Source: Chlorophyllum brunneum
Lineage: Eukaryota > Basidiomycota > Agaricomycetes > Agaricales > Agaricaceae
Reading direction: 5' to 3'
NCBI GenBank assembly: GCA_963576785.1
Contig: OY756147.1
Span: 1,364,001 to 1,428,000 of the forward strand
Length of the DNA: 64,000 nt
The position numbers and the translations under genes were made by a program. Under the pieces are notes generated by a model. The model was given only the letters and a program-made list of their open reading frames with translations. It did no database searches and was not told the origin of the DNA. Numbering within the stretch: position 1 is the stretch's first letter; each line of letters opens with the position of its first letter. Below are positions 1 to 10,876 of this stretch, in pieces.

Positions 1-523
1 AACAATGAGCCCCTTTACCACGGCAATTCACCAAGTTCAAACCACGATTGAAAGAATATCACCTACGAGGGATATCACCTTAATTGATACTCCCGGGTTC
101 GATTACTCGCGCAGGAACGACGAGCATACAGTGTTTGAAAGCTTGGACAAGTGGTTCGTGGACAGGTCAGTAGGCACTCTTATACCCATCCTCGGTTATG
201 TTCTTACGAGGACTAGATATCACGGGTCCAAGCTAGATGGGGTCATATACATGCATAATATCTCTACCACCGAGGCTGCCGGCAAATATGCACTCAAAGA
301 GTGTGCACCTTTGCGGAGGTTATGTGGTGACGGGTGGAAGCGCAAAGTGATCTTTGTGAATACTCACTGGGAAGAAGCTGGACCCGAGGCCGGGAATCGG
401 GAATTACAGTTGAGAGGAGGATACTGGTCTGATATGTTGTCACAAGGGTCGCGGATGGTCCGATATGACAAACCAGGGGACAATGGGCGAGCAATAGAAA
501 TTTTACAATTGGTCGCTGGGTAG
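1..523 (+). CDS. G-domain (AIG1-like) protein, copy 1, 5' truncated by window edge
   Basis: Probable GTP-binding-fold protein. Exons 1-165 and 217-523, with a 51-nt GT-AG intron (166-216) that keeps frame, so unspliced RNA also reads through. The G3 motif DTPGFDYS is clear, followed by the block LDGVIYMHN and a possible G4/G5 area around VIFVNTHWEE; the end is EILQLVAG. The P-loop exons lie left of the window. It aligns along its length with copies at 1079-1963 and 4457-5308, which fixes the acceptor before YHGSKLDG. It is the first unit of a tandem array. Substrate and role are unknown; the family resemblance (P-loop NTPase, AIG1/MMR-HSR1-like) rests on motifs only. Confidence 0.75.
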   Translation, partial: TMSPFTTAIHQVQTTIERISPTRDITLIDTPGFDYSRRNDEHTVFESLDKWFVDRSVGTLIPILGYVLTRTRYHGSKLDGVIYMHNISTTEAAGKYALKECAPLRRLCGDGWKRKVIFVNTHWEEAGPEAGNRELQLRGGYWSDMLSQGSRMVRYDKPGDNGRAIEILQLVAG

Positions 524-529
524 GAATAG

Positions 530-1078
530 GAAATTTCTGTGTTATCAGATCTGGGAATGTTACACGTATGAGCGAATCCCGATACCGAGTACTGAGACAC
601 GACGTCGCAATGAGATAACAAGTAGACCCGAGCGAGATGTGCATGGCATATTATTATCGTGGGAATACTACTCTGAGTTTACCCTGTCTCGACCGTTTTG
701 CTTCCTCACAAAGGCTTTAGTTGTTCTGAATTTAAGCACCACAATGTATCGTACTCTGCCGCCCTCTGCGTTGCTTTACTCTATACCTCATTCTGCGACA
801 CTTCCTCATCCCCTCGGTGCTGAGCGCTTTTCGAAGGTCATAGCGACATGAGGCCATCACACCAAACAACGTGGAACCCATCATGGTGGCCGGGTCGCTA
901 GTAATGCATTATTCAGTGGCAATGCCCATGATTCGTTTTAACCATGCCTTGCACTCGTCCCTCTTAAATTGATTGCTGAACCTCAACGTGAATCCTACCT
1001 TCCACCTCTCCACGTCGTAAGCCGTAAGCAGTGTCAGCACAGCGTACTTGCCAATGCTCATAGACTCTAGTCCCTACG
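530..1078. other. Intergenic, duplicated upstream region of G-domain genes
   Basis: No gene recognised. The 850-1078 part resembles the DNA before the decayed copy (3100-3250) and weakly that before copy 3 (4200-4456), for example around the CATAGACTCTA motif shortly before the start codon. This marks it as the upstream part of the duplicated unit. Confidence 0.5.
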
Positions 1079-1963
1079 ATGGGTTGCTTCATCAGTCTTT
1101 TCAAGTCCCCAGAGCAGGATGACACGGTCAGTAAGGCCCGCAAGCAGACGAAGCGCACAAAAGAGCCCGAAAAGCGAGATAAGAGCACACAACAGAATGC
1201 CAAAGGCAAGAAACCTGAAAGCAACGCGAAAGATGCACCAATATTGATTGCGTACGTCAGCTCGTTTGATACGATCATGGCTCTGTACTAAATCCCAGAT
1301 TCCGTAGGGTCGTAGGTCGCACAGGTTCAGGTCTGAGCCAGGTCAGTTGTGGTATTCTTCTGTGTTTTGGATGCTTGATATGATGATCCAGTTCATCCAT
1401 GATGTGACGGGTTCATATAAACATGGGGTAGCACCTGCAGCATCTCTACAGCGACATACGAATAGAATACAAGAAGTTACAGCTCTGATAAAGGAGCCAT
1501 ACTTCAGAAAACACATCACTCTGATTGATACGCCTGGTTTTGATTACTCGAGAAACAATGACGAGCGCGCAACATTCAAGCAACTAGCCAAGTGGCTGAG
1601 AAAGAGGTTTGAACTCCCAGATTTAACGCGTGCATTTGCTGACTCAAGTTTAGATATGGCTCGAATGCCAAGCTAGACGGGGTCATCTATATGCACAACA
1701 TATGGAACGAAGAGCTGTATCACAGGTCTCCATTTTACACGTCCGATCCCCTAGAGCAATTATGCGGTCGCGATTGGCGCAAAAAAGTAATCCTTGTGAA
1801 TTCACACTGGGACGAGGGTATCGGAGATGATGGTATGGAGAGGGAGGATCGCTTGAGGAGTGGTTATTGGAGTTTCATGAGTTATCGAGGCTCGCCAATG
1901 GTGCGATATGAATCTCCAGGAGATCGGATACGTGCACGAGAAATACTGAAGTATGTCATTTAG
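1079..1963 (+). CDS. G-domain (AIG1-like) protein, copy 2, P-loop lysine replaced
   Basis: Exons 1079-1251, 1308-1341, 1392-1606 and 1654-1963 join in frame to about 243 residues. The N-terminal 50 residues are charged and Lys/Glu-rich. The P-loop comes from a 34-nt exon: GRTGSGLS followed by QFIHDVTGS, where canonical G1 would be GxxxxGK[ST]; the lysine is Leu. G3 is intact (DTPGFDYS), then LDGVIYMHN and VILVNSHWDEG. Start chosen because copy 3 shares the same N-terminus (ISxFKSPEQ). A further 3' exon is possible at 2012-2107 (reading YPWSKLLYSPMSKG), since the decayed copy conserves LLYGPMSKG. GTP binding is doubtful without the lysine. Confidence 0.75.
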
Positions 1964-2011
1964 TACATCCCTAGTGGATGCAGTGCAATTATAAATTATC
2001 AATGTTTTCAG

Positions 2012-2107
2012 TATCCATGGAGTAAATTGCTGTACAGTCCAATGTCGAAGGGTGAAGAGAAAGGGCAGAGTTTCACGCGGGATTATGGTGGACCTGGGGC
2101 GACTACA
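2012..2107 (+). other. Possible 3' exon or 3' coding remnant of copy 2
   Basis: Open frame reading YPWSKLLYSPMSKGEEKG, then ending ISR-stop, preceded by a good acceptor (TTTTCAG). The duplicated region at 3360-3430 retains the same frame as LLYGPMSKGG before a stop. Frame conservation between diverged copies suggests this was coding, but I could not find a donor in copy 2 that joins in phase. Confidence 0.35.
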
Positions 2108-2109
2108 TT

Positions 2110-2960
2110 CCAAATTTCGAGGTGAGGAAGAGCTCAGGATATCTGCAGACAAGAATTTTAAATCTCCAGCGTCTTCGTCGCTAACAAGCCCAAGCAATCC
2201 ACTCCGCTGTGGCAGAGCCCAAGGTGCACCATTCCCAGCGCTCTCCCCTCAAGTTAAGTGTGATGTTGGCAAACACTGAGCGAGCCTTGTAGATACATGT
2301 GGGTACGAGTTCTGACCTTCAACCTCAACAGGATGATAGCCATGGGTAAACTCGGGCCCGCAAGCGGAGAAGTTGAAGTTGATCGCGCCCACCAGACTGT
2401 AAACCCAGCAAAAAAAGGAGGTGGAGAGCAGGATATTGGTCCGGTTCATCTGAGTGGGTCACACTCAGGACAATCACAGTGATAACAATCGAGCGCCTGT
2501 TCACTGACGCCCAACCCGGATCCACTCCACGGTTCGCAAACGCTGAATCCCTAGCCAACCCAGCACGGTCACAAATCCCCCGGATTCCAATCCCTCCCAT
2601 CAGCGAGTGACTGTACTCGTTTATCTATAATGTACGGCTCGTTCAACTCTCGCTCATTTGTCTTGCTCGCTCAGTTTCTCCAACACTCCATCACCCCGAG
2701 CATCGAGGGCGACCACAAAGTGAGTTGGAGGGCGGGCGTGAGTGGGGTGAGGTGCCACGCTCAATTTTGGTCTCACCTAGAACCACCCGCAATTTGGACA
2801 TTCCTGACTAGACTACTCACTGCCTCACTGAACAAGAGGCAGATTCAAATCTGGCTCCAACTGGTGTGTACCACCCCGTGGATGCATGGCATTTATTTAA
2901 GTAATAATTGATACCTCCTTCGATGACCTCGTTACTTCCGTATTACCCCGTGGCGTTCCA
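2110..2960. other. Non-coding duplicated DNA in the G-domain array
   Basis: No convincing gene. 2680-2875 is a diverged duplicate of 3905-4075 (shared blocks around GAGTTGGAGGGCGGGC / GAGCTGGAGGGCAGGA and AACAAGAGGCAGATT / AACAAGAGATAGATT), and 2104-2200 resembles 3580-3680. The whole stretch belongs to the tandemly duplicated segment. Confidence 0.5.
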
Positions 2961-3099
2961 CGATACATGATCGTCGATGCGCGGATGGAAAACAAGTTTC
3001 GGAGGCAGCGCAAAGCTATGCCGAAGCCCACACGTATACTGCGTGAACTCGTCGTGGCGTCCAGTAGCTGCGTGTGAACGGTACCATCTATGATTCTGA

Positions 3100-3690
3100 A
3101 TCGTTTACCAGTCCTTTTAAACTGATTGGTGATTTGTGAGTGTGTGTCCCCATCTTCGTCTCATCACCCTCTCCACGTTTATCAACAGTGGGTCCTACCT
3201 ATCGATCACCGCGATACATCCGCCAATGTCCATAGACTCTAATATCTACCATGGTTCGGCTCCCCCGTTTTCTCACCAAAGGCAAATCGACAGATATTGA
3301 TGTTGTGTCATAATGACTTGCCCATCACCATATCAGATACTGATCCAGTCAGAGCACTCTTTGCTTTACGGTCCAATGTCGAAAGGAGGCTGTTTCATGT
3401 AGGATTATGGTGAGCCTGGGGCTGCCGGATTGCCTTGTTGACTGTTTAGACGCTACTGCGCATATGTATCAGTGCAGGTGATAGAGATGAAACAACCATG
3501 ATACATACGTCCTCGATTGAAAGGACTCGGGGAATGCTGAATCAACAAGGTCATGTGATTGAAAACGTGCTATCATCCCTATTTTTCAATTTTCGTTTGA
3601 GGAAGAGTTCCCGGTGCCTGTGGACACTAGGCAAGAATCTCAACCGGATCGCCAGTCTCGTCGCCAACAAAACCAAACTTTCACGCTTAT
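3100..3690 (+). pseudogene. Gutted fourth copy of the G-domain gene unit
   Basis: The upstream flank (3100-3250) and downstream flank (3360-3690) match the flanks of copy 2 (about 960-1078 and 2030-2200), including a start codon at 3251 at the equivalent place. Almost the whole G domain is missing between them, replaced by about 100 nt. The 3' part reads LLYGPMSKGG and then hits TAG. It is read as an internal deletion followed by decay. Confidence 0.5.
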
Positions 3691-4456
3691 GCTGATTGAA
3701 GTCGATCTCACGCCCAGAGAAAAATATCACGATCCAACCAGCCCGAAGGTAAAAGGGGGGAAAGTTACGAAACATTTGCCGATCCCGAAATAAGAAGATT
3801 ACTGATAGTTGGTCACACCGGGGACAATCACCGAACTTTGAATATTAATCCTCGTTGTCGTATTATATCCAAAAGGTACAGGTAATTAATGATTCTCGCC
3901 CGCTGGATTTTTGTCATCGCCCTTCGAACATGAGCTGGAGGGCAGGAATGGGTGGACTGTACTGAAAAACCTGGAATTACTGCAATTTCCATCTCCGACC
4001 GACCCTTCGTGTGGTTCAAACCAGTCTACTTGTTGAACAAGAGATAGATTGAAATCTGACCCAAACAACCCCTGATATGGATTTCAAGTGGTACCAAGCT
4101 CCGCATGGTTCTCCTATGATCACATTGTTTGCTATGTATCACTCTACGACACTCCGTGGTCATCTTGGTGTAAGAGTGGAATCCCGGTTTTGAAAGCTAC
4201 AGCAACACGAGGCCTTACTGATGCCCGCATGTATACGGCGTGTGCAACTCGTCATGGTGTTTGGGCCGTTAATAATTAATTGTAACATCCGTGGCTCATT
4301 TTACCAGTCCTCTTAAACCAGTTGTTGAGCCCGAACTCCCCACTTTCTTTCTTCCCCACTACCCTCCCCGTGCCCCCCCCAAAAAAAAACAGCGAACCAC
4401 ACCCGCCGACCAACACCACATACCCACAAAACGCCCACAGACCCCAGCACTCACCA
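3690..4456. other. Intergenic, second copy of duplicated spacer
   Basis: Contains 3905-4075, the counterpart of 2680-2875, and the upstream region of copy 3 including a homopolymer run (C8 A9) near 4374-4390. No gene seen. Confidence 0.5.
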
Positions 4457-5308
4457 ATGGGTTCCGTCATCAGTTTTTTCAAGTCCCCGGAGCAAAACCA
4501 CGAGCAGGAGAAACGCACCAAAGAGCCTGAAAAGCGAGATAGGAACACGGAAAAGAAGGTTAAAAGCAAGAAACCTGAAAACGACGCGAAAGATGCACAG
4601 ATACTGATTGCGTGTGTTCATTCATTTCGATCCACCCTTGGTCCTAGACTAAATTGCGCAGGGTCAGGTCTGAGTCAAGTCAGTCATGGCTATTCTTTTC
4701 GTTTTGGGTCCGTAATAAGGTTGATCCATAGTTCATCCACGATGTGACGGGTTCATATCAACATGGTGTGGCGCCCAAAGGACGCCTGGAGCCATACACG
4801 AATTGTATACAAGCCATTCCAACTCGGATCAAAAGTCCGCACTCCAACAAACCTGTCACTCTAATCGATACACCCGGTTTCGATTATTCAAGCAAAAATG
4901 CTGAACATACAACGTTCAAGCAGTTGGCGGAGTGGTTGAAAAAAGAGTTTGTAGAGTCTTTATTGAAGCGCCGTCCAACGTTTACTGATTTTCCCACTTA
5001 GATACGGTTCAAAAACCAAACTAGACGGAGTCATCTACATACACAACATCTGGAACCAACACCACTCCCCATTTTCCGAATTCAACATTCTAGAAAAACT
5101 ATGCGGGAGGGCTGATTACCACCGAAAAGTGATATTTGTAAATTCACATTGGGATGAAGGTATAGAAGGTGATGATCGAGTGAAGAAGGAAAGTTTATTG
5201 AAGGAGGGTTATTGGCGGTTGATGATTGATCGAGGTTCGATGATGATGCGATATGGGTCTCCGGGAGATCAGGGATGCGCGCAGGGAATATTGAATTGTT
5301 TGATTTAA
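4457..5308 (+). CDS. G-domain (AIG1-like) protein, copy 3, degenerate P-loop
   Basis: Proposed exons 4457-4611, 4648-4678, 4732-4946 and 5002-5308. The N-terminus (MGSVISFFKSPEQ) and Lys/Glu-rich segment match copy 2. The P-loop area reads CAGSGLSQ: both the first Gly and the Lys of G1 are gone, after an apparent 10-20 nt loss relative to copy 2. G3 (IDTPGFDYS) and LDGVIYIHN remain, then VIFVNSHWDEG and a C-terminus ending GILNCLI. Intron 1 would be only 36 nt, so this model, or the gene's function, is uncertain; it may be a pseudogene with an open frame. Confidence 0.6.
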
Positions 5309-5523
5309 TTGTGTTTTGCATTACGTTATTACTGGACGATATCCTTCGGCTTTTGATTCATTCGTGCGATTACCTCATAAAACAATGACATCTTATCCAG
5401 TCAGAGCTTGGAGGGAAACACGGTATTATTAAAAGCCTAACGCTTGTCATAATTAAAGTAGTCTATGCTTATCCTTGTATGCTAATCTACATCCAATGCA
5501 AAGTCCCAATCGAGTCCAGTTCC

Positions 5524-7264
5524 TCAGGCCTCACCAACATACTCAAACGACATGCTATCCCTATTTACACTCATCACTCTCGCATACTCCAAAAACAACC
5601 GAAACAAATAGGCCGTCAAATCCTCTTTTCTCCAAAACGCCAAAGCCCACTCCTTACCGGCTTTGGCAATACCCTTGGCCAACTTTTCATTATCCCCATG
5701 GCGAAAGAACAGCATCACGTCAACCAAGTCCGAATAATCAATTTGGATGGGTACATAATGTACCCAGGCTTGACTTCTATCCAACCACCACTCGGGGTAA
5801 ATGGTGGCTTTGAGGATTAACGAGTTGGAGGTGATGAGTCGTTTGAATCGGGATGACCATGCATTTCCGTCAACGTCCAAGATGTATTTGTATTTGGCTG
5901 CTTGGCGGTGAGATTGGTGTGGGCGGAATTCGAATTTGTGCTCGGAGAGGTAGGTGCAGGTTGTTGGTTGACAAGAGACGGGTTCGGAAGCGAATGAGAC
6001 GTCAAAGAGGGAAGGGAAGAGATGGGATTTTTTGTAGGGGTGGCCAGTGGATAGGACGTGGATAGTATCGTTGAGGTTGTCGTTGATGTATTCGACTAGT
6101 CGATCGCGTTGGGCTAGAACCCAGGGAATACCGTTTCCATCGGCTTCTTTTCCACTGCCTTGACCGTCTCTCCATATTCCTGTATTACGACCCCGCCAGA
6201 GTAATCTCTCGTCGACCTTGTCGTCCCATTTTGTGTCGTCGTCGTCTGATCCGACCCAGTTGATGGGCATGGCAGGTGTGATATCGTGGTGGAGCATTGT
6301 AGGGCTGTATGAGAACTGTGGCACGATGTATCGGTGTGGCACGGGACCTCGTCTGTGTGAAATGAATTGACCGTGGGTTGTCAGGTGGGAGGGATGGAGG
6401 CAGGGGTCCATGGAGAGTCTGTGGTTGTGGATAAAGGTTTTTCTGCGGGATGTGGTTGGGTTGAGGGGGGTGGAGGGGGCGGTGAGGGGGTTGAGGGGGA
6501 CGAGCCAAGCTTTGGATGTGGGTGGACAGGCGGATAGCCAGCCAGAGTGTTTTACCTTGGGAGGGTTGCTGAGATCGATGACTGTAATATTTGAGCACTT
6601 GGAATTGGAATGTATGCGTGGATGTACCTTTGCCGTTGGCAGCAGCTTGAAGTGCCATGTCTCTCAGCTCCCAATCTGTGAGTAGATTGGGATTGTCGTC
6701 GGGGGAAAAGACGGCTCTGAAGGGCGGGATGGCGTGTTGGACGTCTTTGAGTAGTTCGACGATTGCACGGGCAGTATCGAGGAGGTAGGACCTGTCCGAG
6801 GCGGCAAAGGTGGCGTTGACGATACCGATGGGATGGCCGGCGTGTTTGCCAAGGGTATAGGAATCCTGGTGGGCCTCCCACTCGGCCTGGATGCGCTGCA
6901 AGTGTGTTGGATGGATGCCCCAGAATGGCTCCAGGTCGTGGGCAATCTGGTCGTACTCGTCTGGGAGCTGGACATTGTGGAGGCGGACGTAGCGCCACCA
7001 GGCGTCAAAGCCCCTGGGTGGTTTGCGGCGGTATCGGCGTTGGTACTCGGTGACGGCGCGTGAGAGGGAGGTGCTTGCCTTTGCGAGTTTGAGTGCCCAG
7101 AGAGAGCGGGCGTGGGAGACGAGGAAGGGGATGGGGTGTTGGGCGTGTGGGTTTGCGTAGAGCAGGCCGTCGTGGTGGAGAGAGTGGGTGGAGAGAGAGG
7201 AGAGGGTGAGGACGAGGAGGGCAGCAAGGGCGAGGGCGAGGGAGAGGCAGCGCCTGAGTGACAT
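5524..7264 (-). CDS. Glycosyltransferase family 90 (CAP10-like) protein
   Basis: Two exons, 6628-7264 and 5524-6581, with a 46-nt intron, give about 564 residues. The N-terminus is a type II signal anchor (MSLRRCLSLALALAALL), placing the enzyme in the secretory pathway/Golgi. C-terminal motifs are typical of GT90/CAP10: LSMDPCLHPSHL, YSPTMLHHDI, KYKYILDVDGNAWSSRF, and WVHYVPIQIDYSDLVD. Known members transfer xylose or glucose (for example capsule xylosyltransferases in Cryptococcus); the substrate here cannot be told. A second intron once considered in 6410-6560 is unnecessary because the frame is open across it. The start codon lies 39 bp from that of the divergent zinc-finger gene. Confidence 0.88.
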
Positions 7265-7303
7265 GGTGGCAGTGACCAAACAATCTCTCTCAGCACCACG
7301 ACT

Positions 7304-8809
7304 ATGTCCCAGCCAGACTCTGCTGCAAGCCTCCTCTCCCTCTCCATCGCTGCTGCAAGCGCTGCCCCCATTCCCCTCCACCACCCCGACTCTCCAGACC
7401 ACCCGCCCCCGCCTCCCCACAGGTCCCACCGCAGACTCGCCTCCACAGGCAAGACCAGGAGGCGCCTCAGCGATGCAAGAGAAGCCGCAGCCAGGCCATC
7501 GTACGTCTCTCACAGCCCCGTACTGCCCCCCACCCATCTTCTTTGTTTCTAGCCCCGCAATTCTCCACGCCAGCCCCCCAGCGCTTTCCCTCGCTTCATT
7601 GTCCCTCTCCACCTCCCCCCCCTCCACCAACAACCACGTCTCAACCTCCCTCACAACCGCCTCCAAAGCCCTCGCCACCCCTCAGCTAGTGCCCCTCAAC
7701 GACGGCAGCAACACCCTCCACACCACTTCTGCCTCCGTCCCCTCCGATCCCAAGCCCATCCCCATCGCCACCGCCAAGAAACGCGGCGTCGAACACAAGT
7801 GCGAAAGCTGCTCCAAGGTCCACTCTTTTGCCCACATCAAAAAAATTCAATTCTTAATTATTTGATTTAGATCTACCGACACCCTTCTTGTTTAATCAAA
7901 CACCGCTGGGAACACACCCCACATTGGCGCGAGGCTTCCAAATTCGTCCTCAGCAAACACCAGCAGGTCCAGCTCCTCGAAGCTGCCGCCATCCTCTCCC
8001 ACCTGTCCCCAACCTCTTCCTCCCTACCCGACGACCGTTCTCTCTGGCCCTCCTTCCTCTCCGGTGGCAGTCTACCCCCACCTGATCCGAGCACTCTCAC
8101 CTCATCATCTTCCAAGTCTTCAGCACTCCCTCCCCCCCCAACTGCAAATGGCATCAATTCAGGGTCCGTGTCAAGCTCCGTACCTCCCACTACGGGATAT
8201 ACCCGGTCTCCTTCCACAGGGCCACGTATGCACGACTATCCTATCCCCGTCGGTCCCACTACCTCTTCCAGCAGTACCACTCCCTCTGTCACCCAATTGC
8301 GCCCTGGTCTACTTGGTGTCCCCACCACTTCCGACAATGTCCCCATTTCTACTCCACATCCCATGTCTGTTCCAATAACCACCACCATTTCCCAATCCTG
8401 GTCTTCCGCTAGTGGTGCCGCAGGCTGGTCACTCCCTCGATCTTCCGTACGCTCCATTTCCGGCTCCTCTAGGTCAAGAAGCAGGTCCGCTTCTGACGAC
8501 GAGAACGATATGGAAGACAACGAAAGCGGCGACGACTCTCCTTTCGGAAAACGGTATACCAGGACTAGAGCATATGGCTATGGAGGCTATAGTCATCATA
8601 GGACTCACCAACAACCAAAGACCTGGAAGCGTGAGGAAGACCCTGATCCAAATCCCGGTTCCTTTGGTGGTGGCAGATGGAGTTTACGGGAGGAGGATGA
8701 ATATGACAAGACCATTGTTCCTCCTTCCATTCCTCCCCCTGTTCCCGTCAAACCTCTCAAAGAAGAGAAGGAATGGGATGGCATGGAAATGGAAATGGAT
8801 ATGGATTGA
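7304..8809 (+). CDS. C2H2 zinc-finger protein with long low-complexity tail
   Basis: Exons 7304-7500, 7553-7817 and 7871-8809 give about 466 residues, all joints in phase. The first half is Pro/Ser/Ala-rich. A single C2H2 finger is split by intron 2: CESCSK, then IYRHPSCLIKHRWEH (Cys-x2-Cys ... His-x4-His), after a basic KKRGVEHK stretch. It is followed by a helical block and a Ser/Pro/acidic disordered tail with an SRSRS segment, ending in Asp/Glu/Met repeats. Likely a nuclear regulator; target unknown. It is divergent from and almost touching the GT90 gene, so regulatory DNA must overlap transcribed sequence. Confidence 0.8.
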
Positions 8810-9137
8810 TTCTTTATTACGGACGACGAAATTCGTTTTGCTATGTGTACATTATGTCTCCCCTCACTTTCTTTTCCCTTTTTTTCCCTTCTCAGTTCGC
8901 GGCCCCTCGCGAAGGTCGGTCAAGTGACCAACCACCCCACTTTATCACATCGACACTCGGCTCCAGCGAGCCAACAAGCCCTAGAGAGGCTTTTCACGGA
9001 CATAATAGTACCATCATAATATCTTTTTTTTTTTTTTCGTTTCTGTTATACACTAGTGTTCCCTCATGTACGAGTTTTACGCAGCACCACGCTCTCTTTT
9101 TTTTGGTTAGTTTGATCTCTCTTTTATTTTCTTGGTT
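8810..9137. other. Convergent intergenic region
   Basis: T-rich 3' flank between the zinc-finger gene (+) and the PPOX gene (-), including T runs near 9025 and 9100. No gene seen; probably holds both polyadenylation regions. Confidence 0.5.
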
Positions 9138-10026
9138 CTATCTGTATACGCAACTGTGGTTATTCTCTTCACCTGGATCAATACATTTATGCACTAAGTG
9201 GATAATATCGCGCCTACGGTTATAACCCAAAACAAGTCCACTATAAAATCCCGTCGCATCCACCACGCGAAATGACAATCCAGACTCTTGTCTAGAACAC
9301 TGACTAGGATACAACCGAGTGGAGATTAAACTCCCTTCAACGTCAAACGCAGTGTATAACCCAGGTAATCCATCAATCGATTTAGAGTTTCTCGTCAACC
9401 ACCATTTTTTCATTCCTTTTTCGTGTGATTGATCGTGAGATTCGAGTTTTTCAGCCCAGGTGTGTAATTTGGTTCGGTAGGTTTTGAATTCGTATAATGA
9501 TACTGACCAACCACATGTCTATATATATCATCAATTTTATGATTAGGATTGTATTGTGAGACGTACAGTCATGACTTGGATGGTATCCACTATGATAACG
9601 GCTCTGGATCCTGGTCGGCGTATGTTAATTATAGAGGATTTTATTTTTAAAGAAAAATATATACCTTTACCGTAAATCCGAACAATCATAGGTTGCCCTT
9701 GGAATGAATGAAATAATATTGAAATCCTCCCATTGTCGGGTTCACGTAAATGTGAAATAGTTTCTATACCTAAAAAACACACATTCCAAGTGGTAAAAAA
9801 CCAACAAACCCCCTCACCCAAAAGAAAACTTTTACATACCTGATCCAGTTAAATCTTCATACCATACTCGAGTTTGATCAATGATGTGAAATGTTCCTTC
9901 TGTGCATTTGGGTGATAGGTTGACGTGTCCGGAGGATGATAGAGGAGCTGTAGCGACCCAGAACATGTTTTGGGATTTTAGCCAGGGGATTGTGGATTCT
10001 GGTATTACTGTGTGTAGTTTTCCCAT
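9138..10026 (-). CDS. PPOX-class FMN-binding (pyridoxamine-phosphate-oxidase-like) protein
   Basis: Four exons (9840-10026, 9665-9769, 9567-9610, 9138-9518 on the minus strand) join in phase to about 238 residues. The N-terminal block (IPWLKSQNMFWVATAPLS, HVNLSPK, TFHIIDQTRVWYEDLTGSG), then ETISHLRE and GRISILFHSFQG, and the TCGWSVSLYEF segment are characteristic of the split-barrel PPOX family of fungal small flavoproteins. Such proteins bind FMN or a related cofactor; the true substrate is unknown, so it should not be called a pyridoxal-synthesis enzyme. Start chosen as the first in-frame Met before the conserved block. Confidence 0.82.
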
Positions 10027-10876
10027 TTTTTTTGTCTTAAAGGTGAAGTGGGGGGTTCTGCTCAGGGGAGCGAAGAGATTATATAGTTTGAAGGGATATG
10101 GTCATGTTATCAGTTGCTTTTATGTTATCACTGGGTATGGCAAGCTTCCAATTATCAATATTCTGTACGGAGGTCTTGATGTCGCATTTGGGACTCGCGT
10201 TGTTAAAAATTGCGTTTCATTTCGTCCCTCCCCTTTCCAGTGAGTCATGAGGAAGACCAAGTCCCTGTTTGGTTAGAAGAGGATCATAAGCCAAGTATAC
10301 CTTGGGGGAAAACGTGAGATGATGATGAAGCAGCTCCATCGAGAGTTGTTAGATGACCATGTTTGAACTACCGCCGATTTTTTTGGTAGCAAGTGGGAAA
10401 TGTTATGACATATCGAGTGAGCTGGCTGTCGATCAGTTTAGATCATCGATCATTGCGTGAAACTTTCGCGGGAGCGTTCAAAGAGGGGGTCGATATTACT
10501 AGAGCGCGGAGGGGTAGGACAGGCTCTGTTTTTGATATCCCTGGTGGGTGTTTCAAGAACCGGTGAGACAACACTTCACGTACTTCCGCTCGAAACAGAC
10601 TCTGAGTAAATAGCGGGAATGTTAAGCGGGTCTTGTGAACCCTCTCCTGCAATCTTGTTTCGACGGACTTGATCACAAGGACTCGCACCGGCATCTGGGA
10701 TGAAAAAGATGTATTAGATAGTCAGCACGCGAAAGCGTTCACAGATACAGAACGGGCGATGAAGGGGCCAAGACACAAAACAATCTTTCTTATTCATGAC
10801 CTCCGCGTGAACACCAAGGGAACTTTCACAGGCCTAACATACCAAGGGATCAATCAGAATAAACCAACAAGCAGGT
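10027..10876. other. Intergenic; 3' flank of P450 copy A
   Basis: No gene recognised. From about 10795 the sequence matches the DNA next to P450 copy B (from about 36430), marking one edge of the duplicated P450 segment. Confidence 0.5.

Noticed and set aside
6410..6560. A second intron in the GT90 gene (GTAAAA ... CCACAG)
   Set aside because: Splicing it breaks the frame of the conserved downstream block; reading straight through keeps one open frame with GT90-like sequence (RRKTFIHNHRLSMDPC).
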